Positions 24,165-34,468 of a stretch of DNA of 64,000 nt are shown here, one piece after another. This DNA is from Brachionus manjavacas (lineage: Eukaryota; Rotifera; Eurotatoria; Ploima; Brachionidae), in assembly GCA_019054805.1 (NCBI GenBank), contig JAHQIY010000015.1:1930001-1994000 (forward strand). Direction: 5' to 3'. Numbering within the stretch: position 1 is the first letter of the stretch; each line of letters starts with the position of its first letter. The notes below the pieces were generated by a model. It was not told the origin of the DNA. It did not search any database and saw nothing but the letters and a program-made list of their open reading frames with translations. The position numbers and the translations under genes were made by a program.

Positions 24165-25685
24165 ATGGCAGATATATTGCTAAGCCGCGCTATCTTGGTA
24201 AATCAACTTACATTAGGAAAGCAAGTCAGAAAACTGGTTTCATCCAGTTTTACCGCATCTTGCTACATAACAAATCGATCATATGATCAAAAAGAGTTAA
24301 AACTCAAAATGGTACATTTAAGTCCAAAAAAATATTTTTTTTCTAGTCGATTTATTTAGCCTTTTGTGCAAGATAAAAGATTTTATGTTCACAAAGTTAA
24401 AACAATGAATGGCGAAAAAGAGATAAACCAACAATTACCCAACTCGTCAAAGTCAGAGATAAGAGCGCAATCTACTGTCCACTCTGTAATTGATCTGAAC
24501 AAAGATTCAAAGAGGAAGGAAATAGGGTTCGAGACAGAGTCAGTTAGTGATAAAGAATGGAAAGAGATACGCATTGATTGGAATAAATTGCTCTCGAATT
24601 ATGCCAAATTATCCAAAAAAAATTTGACTGGTAATTATTACAATGTAAAAATTAAAAATTTTCTAGTAAATAAATGTTAGCTTTGGTTGTTGCCACAACA
24701 ATGATGGGATGTGTGATGGCCCCAGTTTCATTTAATTTATCTACATTTTTACTAACCACATTGGGCACTACATTGACCTCGGCATCAGCGAACACTTTCA
24801 ATCAAGTAAGCCAATTTTTTTGTTACCAATTTAAATAAAAGTTTAAAATCAAAAAAAATTTAAAAAGATTTTTTTGACAAGTTTCTCGAAGTGCCGTATG
24901 ACTCACAAATGAATCGAACCAAAGATCGAGTATTGGTTCGAGGCCATTTGACACCATTGCACGCATTTGGCTTCGCAAGTGCAGCAGGCATTGTTGGAGT
25001 AAGCACACTTTATATTTTCGCAAATCCATTGACAGCCTTTTTGGGAGCTTCGACTCTAGTTTTGTACACTTTGATCTACACACCGATGAAGCGTTTGAGC
25101 CCGCTGAACACTTGGGTAGGCTCAATTGTAGGTGCCATTCCGCCATTGATGGGATGGACAGCCATGACTGGACAGATCGATTTGGCATCATTGCTCCTAG
25201 CGGGAATTTTGTACTCATGGCAGTTTCCACATTTTCATGCTCTAAGCTGGAACTTAAGAGCCGAATACTCTCGTGCAGGGTACAGAATGATAGCTGTTTT
25301 GAATCCGAGGATTTGCACATCGTCAACACTTTATCATACCCTGGCGCTTACTTTTATATGTAGCTGTCTAGCGCCTATTCTTGAGTTGACAACATGGAAT
25401 TTCGCCATAGATTCTCTACCTTTTAATTTATATTTTGTATTCTTAGCTTATAAGTTTAAAGTCAACAGTGACGCTCAATCGTCAAGAAAATTGTTTCGCT
25501 ATAGCTTGCTTTATCTCCCGTTTGTAATGTTATTGATGCTGATAACCAAATACCCAATTGATCAACACTCACAGGCCAGCAACACATCGCTCTTGAAACT
25601 GCTCGAGACAAGATTGGAACATTTGAATAGACCGACAAACCAAATAAACAAAAATCAAGATTTTAATAAAATTTCTTTTGATTAA
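24165..25685 (+). CDS. COX10: Protohaem IX farnesyltransferase, mitochondrial (COX10)
   Basis: Four exons, 24165-24311, 24360-24630, 24681-24805 and 24882-25685, join in frame to 448 aa (human 443). COX10 transfers a farnesyl group to haem B to make haem O, the first step to the haem A of cytochrome oxidase, in the mitochondrial inner membrane. The start, rich in Leu, Arg and Ser and poor in acids, fits a targeting peptide. The UbiA-family signatures are present: NQ, then [17 protein letters not shown] across the last junction (first Asp-rich motif), [25 protein letters not shown], and [13 protein letters not shown]. Several hydrophobic segments fit the multi-pass fold. The N-terminal part of exon 2 (about residues 50-130) is variable and polar. 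All introns are 48-76 bp. Confidence 0.95.
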
Positions 25686-25807
25686 TTAGTTTAAATTTTG
25701 AGTTTTTTTTTTAAATGTTTTAATAAATTTTTGTAAATTTTGATTTATTGAAAAATAAAACTAACTTAAATTTTTCGAGATAGAGAATGGAACAAAAGAT
25801 CAAAATT

Positions 25808-27398
25808 TAGTGATGAATTCGAATTATATTTTGAATTTAGAATTATTAAAGTTTCAATTTTGTGGACATAAATTGAAACTTGAATAAGTAAAAAATTTGA
25901 ACAGACATTTGAATGTGCAATTTAGTCGAATAAAATTTTGATTTGAATTTAAATTTGATTCAATTTTACTTTTGAAATTAAATTCGAAAACTGTCTGTTT
26001 TTGAATTAAAATTAAAATTATGTTTAAATTTGGAAAACAATTTAAAATTAAAAAAATTTCAACTAAAAAATTAAAAATGATAAAATTTGAATAAAATATT
26101 TGAAAAATTTATAATTTAAATATTTATTTAAAATTCAATAAGGTTTAATTTTTTGTGTTTGAATTACAAAATGTATCCAATATTGAAATAACATTGAAAA
26201 AGTGCGATGTTTCAAATATTTTTTTCAGTTTCAAATAAAAAAATAATTTTAAGTTAATATTGCAAACATGGAAAACTTTGTTTTTTGTTATGAATTTGGA
26301 TTTTGGGTTTGTGATATGATGATCCTTAAGAAAATATTTGTAGACCATAAATTTTTTTTTATCATTTGTTAGATTAATAAGTGGACTGTTTATTATTTGT
26401 TTTTTAAGACAGATTCAGTCTAAAAAGCTTAGATGAAGAGTTAAACAGGCACACTATAGTGTATGAGTTGTTTTAAATATTAAGCCTGTAAAGTTTTGAA
26501 AAAATGCAAAGTAAAACTCTCATTTTTTTTTATATTTTCATTAGGAGTTGACTTCTCAAATTTTATACTAATTTTTTTACGCCTCGCTCTCTTGGGAATA
26601 CACTTCAGGAGCGCCGTGTAAGATGAGACACGATCCAACTGTTCAAATTCTATCGTGGAGTCAACGCTGTACGCTGGGTGAAACTTATGGAACACTGTAA
26701 CTCTCTCTCGCAAGCAAGACCAGCTGGTAATATTAGGGGACACAGCAGAAGACTTTCTGGCCAAATCACGAACAAATGTCAGCAGCGAGCTAACTTCTTC
26801 ACCAACAGAGTCATCAACGAGTGAAACGCCTTGAAATTTTATTTATTACATTTCTATATTTTATTTTATTCTCTATTTTCTATAAATATTATTCTGCTTA
26901 AATTTAATGGAATTAATAAACAAATTTGAGTTTTTTGTACTCCTACACTGTCATTTCCATAAGGAGAATTTTTTTTATGTCGAGAATTTTGGATGTATAA
27001 AGGGCAATCTTAATCAAATAAGTCAATAATTAGAAAATAGTCATGAATTAGAAGAGTTTTGTATACTGCTCAAAATCTGACATTGATTTGGTAACCAAAT
27101 AGCATCGAAACTCAATTTACTTTTTGAAAATTTTTTTATTCAAATTTTTTTGTTTTCAATTATTTTGTTAATTATTTAATTTTTCAATTACAAAATCAAA
27201 TATTTATTATATTCGACTTCATATACAAATTTTAATTCGAATGTTTTAGAGATTCAATTTTTAAATTAAAATGAAATAATATTTTTAATTTTTTTTTAAT
27301 TTTTTTTAAATTCAAATATTATATTCGAAGCTGATTTCCATTCGAAAAGCTACTTATTCAAACATTGTTTCGAATATGCATATTCGATTTCATCACTA
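25808..27398 (+). mobile_element. Non-autonomous hAT-type element, about 1.6 kb
   Basis: The left end TAGTGATGAATTCGAAT and right end, whose reverse complement reads TAGTGATGAAATCGAATA, are inverted. Immediately outside lie TCAAAATT (25800-25807) and TCAAAAAT (27399-27406), an 8-bp duplication with one mismatch; 8 bp is the hAT hallmark. The interior is A/T-rich and non-coding apart from a LINE fragment at about 26570-26835. The right end matches the 3' end of the decayed autonomous hAT at 2640-5570 (CGAATAT, then ATATTCGATTTCATCA). Confidence 0.6.
26570..26835 (+). mobile_element. LINE ORF2 3' fragment
   Basis: The plus strand carries the end of a LINE ORF2: the pieces FYRGVNAVRWVKLMEHCNSL, ARPAGNIRGHSRRLSGQ and RANFFTNRVINEWNAL follow in order. 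The 5' part is absent and the remaining part shows a frame change. It resembles the LINE ends at 57345 and 47868 but belongs to a different copy. Confidence 0.7.
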
Positions 27399-27412
27399 TC
27401 AAAAATACATCC

Positions 27413-27605
27413 AAATAGATTTTTTAAAATTAAGGTAAAAATTTTAGAATAAATTAATGATTTTACTTTAGTTAGAAAGTAATAAAGCGTTTGTCAAGAT
27501 AAGCCTATCAAGATTTATCGATAAGCTTATCTTTATTACTTTCTAACTAAAGTAAAATCATTAATTTATTCTAAAATTTTTACCTTAATTTTAAAAAATC
27601 TATTT
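27413..27605. repeat. Perfect 75-bp inverted repeat with 43-nt loop
   Basis: The arms 27413-27487 and 27531-27605 are exact reverse complements over all 75 bases. The loop of 43 nt (27488-27530) contains a small inner palindrome around ATCGAT. It lies 7 bp beyond the target duplication of the hAT-type element. No coding sequence is present. It may be a foldback transposon or MITE, or the source of a hairpin RNA. Confidence 0.9.
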
Positions 27606-28392
27606 ATTATGTGAATAGAAGTTATGATTTTTGTTTGGATGACAACACCTATCGAGCATATTTTTTATCAAATGGTGGAGAATCAGCTCAAAGAATATTT
27701 TTTTCTTTAAGCTCGTTCATGTTTTCACAAAATTAGTTCCTCTTTATTTTAACAAAATGCTGAGACAAAATATTTCTAATTTTTTACATATTTTTTTTTC
27801 TCATGCTGATTATCAGCTTCGGGATAGAAGAATAAGGCTTTCAAAAACAATTTTAGAGAAAATAATGTTCATCAATAGAAATAAAGTTTTTTGATTGATT
27901 TATTTTATGGTAAATTCAAAAAAGCAAATGCTAAATTTTGTTAGTTGTTATTTAATTTTTCCAATGATAAAATTAAATCTGCTATTTTAAAAAATTTAAT
28001 TATTTAATTGTTGTGTGCTAAATTACTGAACCCCTAATTAATTTGACTAAAAATTTACATTTCTTGAAATTTTTTTTAAGATTTAATTTCAAAAAATATT
28101 TTTTAATCAAAAGTAAAATTTATTCAAACAAGAACATTATTATGCTTTGCGTGAGCAAAAGCTCATTCGAATAAATAAAAAAAATTTAGATTTTTAAAAG
28201 TAAAAGTAAAGTAAAATTTCATTTATAAGACAAGGAATTTTGCAAATGGAATGAGGAATCAAATATGTTCAAAAATATCACATGATTTACCTTTATCAAT
28301 GACAAACAATACTCAATTAGTCTAAATGATAAATTTTGACAAAACAAAATTATAATTGTTTAAACATCAGTTTTTTTTTTGTCAAAAATTCC
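27606..28392. other. Intergenic DNA before the secreted-protein gene
   Basis: A/T-rich with no gene. A short piece near 28143-28180 (GAGCAAAAGCTC followed by AATAAATAAA) resembles the retroelement tail at 3860-3930. Confidence 0.35.
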
Positions 28393-28399
28393 TATAAAT
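28393..28399 (+). promoter_or_regulatory. Possible TATA box of the secreted-protein gene
   Basis: TATAAAT lies 33 bp before the preferred ATG at 28432. In such A/T-rich DNA this may be chance. Confidence 0.3.
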
Positions 28400-28431
28400 T
28401 TATCATTCAAAAATCTTTTTTTTTTCAAATC

Positions 28432-28950
28432 ATGATTTCAAAAATATTTTTAATTACCTTACTCCTTAATGAATTTTCTAATTCCAAGCATGTAAATTCA
28501 AGTACTTTGAATTCATTAAATGATTGTCAGAATCCTTCAGACCACTATCTCCATAAAAAACTAGAATTTCATGTAAAACAATTCAAAAAAAAATATTTTA
28601 GTTTTTCAAATTATTTTATCGAAAAACATTATGGTAATTTGATTCTTAAATCCGACAGAAGATACCATGACTTAACAAAGGAAGACACTTTAATAGCCAT
28701 TGATCAAGATAATTATTTTCGTCAAGTCAGATTGAAGAGGTTTGATCGATATCCATTCAATATGGAAATTTCCGTTTGTTTATCAAAATTTTACTTAAAA
28801 AAGATACAGAATAAACATAAAATTTCTAATTGCGAAAATCAGTACGAATTAAAGCCCATTTTGGCTAGGGGTTTGTGTAATGCTACAAAAATGGAATGGG
28901 AATGGAATTTTAGTTTTGAAAATCAATCAATATCCTGCAAATGCATCTAA
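28432..28950 (+). CDS. Small secreted protein, interleukin-17-like cysteine pattern
   Basis: A single-exon frame of 172 aa. I chose the ATG at 28432 because a clean signal peptide follows (MISKIFLITLLLNEFSNS); the frame also stays open upstream. Cysteines lie at 32, 116, 134, 149, 169 and 171. The second half resembles the IL-17 fold signature: DRYPFNMEISVC aligns with the RYP-x-x-I-x-x-A-x-C of IL-17, PILARGLC with its LVLRRE..C strand, and the last residues ISCKCI with VGCTCV. If right, it would be a secreted cystine-knot cytokine. The similarity is distant, one of the usual cysteines after RYP is missing, and a chance match or another cystine-knot family is possible. That it is a secreted protein is more certain than the family. 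Confidence 0.5.
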   Translation: MISKIFLITLLLNEFSNSKHVNSSTLNSLNDCQNPSDHYLHKKLEFHVKQFKKKYFSFSNYFIEKHYGNLILKSDRRYHDLTKEDTLIAIDQDNYFRQVRLKRFDRYPFNMEISVCLSKFYLKKIQNKHKISNCENQYELKPILARGLCNATKMEWEWNFSFENQSISCKCI

Positions 28951-29764
28951 AAAGAGTTAGATAATTTGATAAATTTTTTCTAAGAAAAAAATCTTATAAA
29001 TTTTTTAAAAAATAAAGATTTTAATAAAATTTTTAACTTTTTTCATGAAGTTAAGTTTTAATTATTTTAATTTAAAATTCATTTTTTGAAAGAATCTTCA
29101 AAAATCATGTTGGAATTATTGGATATTGGGTAAGGTACAATAGAAAATGATAATTATGATTTTATTCTTTTATTATATCGAATTAAAAATCAACTTTAAA
29201 AAAAAATATTTTTGACTTAAATTTTTGTGACTAAGACTTGAAAACCATGACTTATAAACAAGTCTGACTACTACCAATATAATCAAAATTTTAAATATTC
29301 AGTGTTTTGAATACTGTTTGTCATGTAAAAATTCACTTTATTTTATGTTTCAAATAAAGTCTAAAATTTTTATAATTTTAAAATTAATATTTAATGATAT
29401 TTTTTAAAATTATTTCAAACATTTTAAGGCTTAAAATTTTTTTAATTTGATAAATTTTTATTAGGGAAAAAAAAATTTAGAGATCTCGGGCAAATAGTAA
29501 CAAGAGAGACATTAAAAAAAATATTTTACCTTTATGGATAAATTTGATAAATTAATAAATTTATTTTTTTGTAAATAAAAAGATTAGCCACTGTCAAATA
29601 GAAATTCCCCTATTACATCTACATCTTAAACGAGATAAAGTTAGCCATTTTTTGGGTGTTCTTTACCATAAAAGAACAGAACAAAAAGAACACCGTTTAA
29701 TAAGTTTTTCTTTTTTACTAAATTAATAGCAATGTTTTTAAAATTATTAAAAAAATTTTACCTT
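28951..29764. other. Intergenic DNA, no gene seen
   Basis: A/T-rich sequence downstream of the secreted-protein gene, with no convincing gene or repeat. Confidence 0.4.
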
Positions 29765-30900
29765 CTAGTAGTAGGAGTAGAAGAAGTTTTGACTGTAGCT
29801 GGCTAGCCAGCGAGTGTGCTGATAAGTCGCACTATGACAGCTGATGTGATTGATCGCTGCACATCCAGCAATCAATGCCTGCTTTAAAGCTGTTGACATT
29901 GGGGGCTTCAACTAATTGATTTGGCAATGAGTTTCATATGTTAGCGGTTCTTTTGAAAAAAAAGTTATCTTAATGTTGGAGCCTCGAAATTTCTTTGTGA
30001 TATTTGAAGCTGGGACGCTTCGTTGTATTTTGGTGACATTAAAATTGTTGCTTTTTTCAACCAATTCTATTCCATGCATGAACTTGTATAATTGAATTAG
30101 ATCCCCTTTTTTCTTCTTTCCACCAGATTTGGAATGTTCAAAGCCTTCAATCTGCTTTCATACGGTTTGTTTTTAATTGAAGAAACAAATTTCGTAGCTC
30201 TGCGTTGAATCCTTTCACAGCAAATTCCAAAAGAGGACGAACAAAAGTTAAATACAATAATCTAAATAACTTACAATCAAAACGAATGACTTCCTGATGC
30301 GACCCAATATTTGATTTGCTTTGTTTGTAGCTTCTATCACTTGATTTTTTCATTTAAGATTTGTATTGAAAATAACTCCAAGATCTCTTTCGATTTCTAA
30401 CGTTGATAACTGTTTACCATTAATAAAATAAGTGAATTCTTTGTTTTTACCCTAAACCCTAAACAATAATGCAAAACCACACATGTTGATGTGTTGAAGA
30501 GAAGAAGCCAATCTTGAGTTCACTTGAAAATTAAATCTAAATCTGATTGTAGTTTTACTGCGTTTATTTCTGATACCGTTTGCGAGAATATTTAAGTATC
30601 ATCTGCATACATTTTGACAACATTCTCTATTCCTTTTGGTAGATCATTGATATACAAAACGAACAATAGTGGACTAGTCACTGACTCTTTTGGTACACGG
30701 CTTAAAAACTCAACCCAATCCGTCAAAATTTCACCTTGAACAACTCGTTGTCTTCTATTTTTCAAGAAAGCTTCAATCCATTTTAGTGTCAGACCATCAA
30801 AGTCATACGCTTTCAATTTAGCTATTAGTCGTCTGTGCGAAACAGTATCAAATGCTTTCGCAAAATTATTGTTTTTGTTATTGTTCAATAACAAGAAGTA
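29765..30900 (-). mobile_element. Truncated LINE with part of reverse transcriptase
   Basis: On the minus strand from about 30894 the frame reads AFDTVSHRRLIAKLKAYDF, then PLLFVLYINDLP and the catalytic MYADDT, all from a CR1/jockey-type reverse transcriptase. Worn sequence follows, then the C-terminal part (KLFRLLYLTFVRPLLEFAV, KGDLIQLYKFMHGIE). It ends at a TAG/GAG-rich simple repeat (29765-29790), like the other LINE tails here. Several frame changes and stops make it inactive; the endonuclease part is absent. Confidence 0.8.
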
Positions 30901-30904
30901 CTGG

Positions 30905-31390
30905 CAAAGTCAAAATGACATCTGATAATTTTTAAACTTTTCTGATAAAAAAAAAATTTTTAGACTTGAAAAACTTTGCTTCTCGATTGTAGAAGTATCT
31001 TCTGTGGCCTCTAGCGCAATCTGGTTCTTAGTATCAATTATTTTATCTATTCTGTTATTGTATTTTTGAGTGAAGTTCTCTTTTCTTTTTGTAAAAAAAG
31101 TCCAAGAAAGTCGCATCTAGCTTTGTAGTTTAGGTCTTTGAATTTATGAGATACTTTGGTGTCTTTGTGCTGAATTTTTTCTAGTGCATTTTTGGCTTTT
31201 TAGTGTATGGACAAAAGGAAGGTAATGCAAATTCAATTTTAGGTCTGATATAGCTATTTCACAATTTCCCGAGCTCAGGGTCTCTGTGTATGAAGCTTAG
31301 TTTTAACAGACCTAAAAATCTGTTTGCTTTTGACGGCAGCTCCATTAACTTGGTATGTTGGTTTTAAATAAATCTACTAACCAAAAATTA
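30905..31390 (-). mobile_element. Second LINE 3' fragment
   Basis: The minus strand shows the post-reverse-transcriptase region of another LINE: ANRFLGLLKLSFIHRDPEL, YIRPKIEFALPSFCPYTKK, and then a Lys-rich stretch near 31100 (FFTKRKENFTQKYNNRIDK). It lies directly upstream of the reverse transcriptase piece of the 29765-30900 element in an order no single LINE has, so it is a separate and older insertion. It is broken by stops. Confidence 0.6.
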
Positions 31391-31473
31391 TTACTTAAAT
31401 TATTTTTTATTATTTATTTGAAAAAAAATCTCTATAAAGTGAATCAAATAAAAAATACAAAATAAATTATGTT

Positions 31474-33483
31474 TCACTTCATTAAGAATCTCAATTTTTC
31501 CATTTGCGCAGGTAAAAACGTGATCATTTCCTTACAAGCCTGGTATTCATTGATCATTAATTCCATTGCAGTATGATTGCCCACCTTGGCCTCTTTATCA
31601 CAGTAGTCACATATATACGAATAGCTATCCAACGTTTGCCTCAAATTTTCAAGCCTCTTGCTTGGTTCGACAGCGATTATTTTGGAGTAGAGCCTTCCGA
31701 GGTAAAATTTAGCCAAGAGAGCAGGTCTGATGTTATGGTCATCAAATTTTTCGGGCAAAAATTTTCTTTCCGGCTGAATTTTCATTGTACTCAAAAATTT
31801 CTCAAAATAATCTATTGATTTTAGCGCTAGCTGATTTATTTTGTTGACTGACTGAGCCGATTTTTCCGAACTGAGCTCATTTTTTTCCTTCTTTTCGCGG
31901 AAAATGTCTATCTTCAAATCCAACAGCTCACTATAAATAGTTCCAACATCGAACAATAGCTGTCTTTTAATTCTCAAATAATACTGTTCACTAAGCTCAT
32001 CACAAATCGGTTGCAGCAAGTCCAATCTTCTCTTCTGCATCTTGCATTTCCTTTCCAAATCTTCCTCAAAAAAAATCAAACACGAATACAATTCACTCAA
32101 ATCACGCGTAATCTCACAATGGTCTGTCACATATCCATCTATAACAAACACTTGCTTTATCTCATTTAAAATTTTCTGAGCTTTTAGAAAAATTTCTTTC
32201 GCCTGACCAAAATCCAAAGCAATGTTTGAGGCAATGGCAGTGCGTTCACACTTGTCCAAATTGTAAATTTGAGTGGGCAGATTAAAGTGAAACTTGCTCG
32301 GCCTATCTCTTTCATTAATCAGCTTTGTTTGATCTGGTAGTTCGGCTGATTTTAGCAGTTCTGTCCTTGATGCCTTAAGCAGCTCAATTCCGTATTTAGC
32401 CCAACAACGGCGAATACTGGCAGTTTGCTCCTTTAGCTTTTCCTTGTTTTCCGTGGTCTCTGAGCTGCTCAATTTGTCCAAAATGGCCTCGGCACAGCAC
32501 AAGCAATGTCTGGCCGTGGCAAAGTCATACTCGCAAACATAGTACTGGGACAGCGCTGCGGCATGCGTGGCCCAGTCCAGCGGGTTGAAAAGAACCCGTT
32601 CTTGGGGCTGTTCGTTCAAGTTTTTGCTCCTTAAAATTTCTTGGTATTCATCCGGGTTTCCTTTGAGGCTGTCGATCACTTCATTGTGCTCGTCGATCTG
32701 ACGCTGCAGGGTCAGTTGACAAAAATTGGCCGAGCGCTCTTTTTCCTCCAATTTGCCGTAGATTTGCGCAAAAAAGAACAAGCTATGAGTGTACAAGGCC
32801 TCGAAGTTGTCTCTTCTTTTTTTTATTGTCAAATTTTTGTTAAGGCTGATCATTTCACTTGGGTCAAAGGGAATTGTTCCAAATTTGCACTCGTCATCAT
32901 TTAGAAAGTTTTTGCCCGATTTTACTTTGTAGCATTCGTACATTTCCTCAATAGTTTGGATCAATTTCAGACATTTTTTGTAATTGTTCCGTGAAGACCA
33001 GACAAAAACTAGTTCGTTGAAGGAGCTCAGTTTTAAATTGTAAAAAAGTGGGTTGTACTCTTCAACTGGACTGTTTGGATTCAGATCGTCCAGTTCTTTG
33101 ACTAGTTTTGATAGGATTTTTTCACCAGCTTCAATTTCTTCAGTGTCAATGTAATTCTTGGCCAAATTGAACTCTATTAGCTTCTCAATCAGAAACGATT
33201 TGCAGCTTTTGGAATATTTTGTTTGACTTAAGTGCTCGATTTTTGAGTGATAAAATTCGTATTTTTCGAGTAAATGGGTCTGTTCATGGGAGACTAGAAA
33301 CTGGCTTCTATCATCTATCGAATATGGTATTTGTTCGTCCAATTGTTCGAGAAGGTCGGCTAGAATTTTGCGTGATTCATATTTGGTTTTGAACGGCTCT
33401 TCTTCCGCGTCATTCAAAGACTCTACATAGTAAAGATTTAGGTATTCGTTATATTTTTCTTTTATTTTTTCTAAATCTTTCAT
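31474..33483 (-). CDS. KIFBP: KIF-binding protein (KIFBP / KBP)
   Basis: A single-exon gene of 669 aa (human 621). KBP binds the motor heads of certain kinesins, blocks their grip on microtubules, and is needed for axon growth; in human it is mutated in Goldberg-Shprintzen syndrome. The match runs along the whole protein: EEPFKTKYESRKILADLL near the start, FNLAKNYIDTEEIEAGEK, RRDNFEALYTHSLFFFAQIY, ATARHCLCCAEAI, and the strongest block VIDGYVTDHCEITRDLSELY with ERKCKMQKRRLDLLQP, then RPALLAKFYLGRLYSKII. The fold is helical, TPR-like. The lack of introns sets it apart from the neighbouring genes. G+C is higher than in the flanks. The ATG at 33483 is the first of the frame and matches the family start. 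Confidence 0.95.
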   Translation of the reverse strand: MKDLEKIKEKYNEYLNLYYVESLNDAEEEPFKTKYESRKILADLLEQLDEQIPYSIDDRSQFLVSHEQTHLLEKYEFYHSKIEHLSQTKYSKSCKSFLIEKLIEFNLAKNYIDTEEIEAGEKILSKLVKELDDLNPNSPVEEYNPLFYNLKLSSFNELVFVWSSRNNYKKCLKLIQTIEEMYECYKVKSGKNFLNDDECKFGTIPFDPSEMISLNKNLTIKKRRDNFEALYTHSLFFFAQIYGKLEEKERSANFCQLTLQRQIDEHNEVIDSLKGNPDEYQEILRSKNLNEQPQERVLFNPLDWATHAAALSQYYVCEYDFATARHCLCCAEAILDKLSSSETTENKEKLKEQTASIRRCWAKYGIELLKASRTELLKSAELPDQTKLINERDRPSKFHFNLPTQIYNLDKCERTAIASNIALDFGQAKEIFLKAQKILNEIKQVFVIDGYVTDHCEITRDLSELYSCLIFFEEDLERKCKMQKRRLDLLQPICDELSEQYYLRIKRQLLFDVGTIYSELLDLKIDIFREKKEKNELSSEKSAQSVNKINQLALKSIDYFEKFLSTMKIQPERKFLPEKFDDHNIRPALLAKFYLGRLYSKIIAVEPSKRLENLRQTLDSYSYICDYCDKEAKVGNHTAMELMINEYQACKEMITFLPAQMEKLRFLMK

Positions 33484-34468
33484 AATGTGTCTAAAAATTT
33501 TATTAAAATTTTTTTTTTATTTTTAATTCAAGGAGAAATTTGTGCGAAAAATTTAAGTTGAAATTGATTTGATTTTATAAATTCAAAAAATTAATTTAAG
33601 GAATAAAAAAATTATAGATTAACTCCATTTTGTAAACTAAATACTTTTAGAAGCCTAAAATTTTTTATATTTAGAAGCATTGAAGGTGTCATTTATGAAA
33701 TTTTTTTGATACTAACAGGGTTCGGTAGAGTACTTATTTTTAAGTCTTCGTAAATCATTTTTCAAAGGAAATAAAATATAAAGAGCTTTAAAATTTCAAT
33801 ATTCAAAAAATAAAATTACTTGTTTTCGGTCCTTGAATTCCATATAACCACAGAAACATTTGATAAAAAAAAATTTAAATTATGAAGTAAAAGAATTTGT
33901 CAAAATTTTACTAAATTTCTTGTTAGCAAACCATGTTGGAATCTTAATTACTCCAATTGAATGTAAATTTAAAAATAATTAAATAGTTTAAAATAAAATA
34001 TAATAATAATATTAAAGCTGAACAAAAATTTATTTTAAAACGCTAATTATTAATCAATTTTTTGTTATTGTCAAACTAAATTTAGATAGATCATTTTTTT
34101 ATTTTATTTTTTTAAGTTTTTGTTATTATTTTGTTGTTAAAAATCATGTTAAAATTTTAAATTTTTAATACTCTTTTTTTTAAAAAAAATAAATAAAACA
34201 AAAAAATGTTTATCAAATTTAGACAAAAATAATAAAAATTCTAAATTTTAAAATATTTTAAAACTAATCTGATAATTTTCTTATATGTCGTTGTTTAACA
34301 ATAGAGTAAATAATTTAAAGCCATTGAAGAAAAACTCATTTGCTTCGAAAAATTAAATCTAAATTAAATTAAACAAAAATTTTTATTGATCTAAAACAAT
34401 ATTTTTAAATAAAAAATTAATTAAAAAATAAACAATTAAGTTCGATTCTAAACAAGTAATTAAAAAAA
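33484..34468. other. Intergenic DNA, no gene seen
   Basis: Very A/T-rich, without coding pattern. It should hold the promoter of KIFBP and the 3' end of EOGT. Confidence 0.4.
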
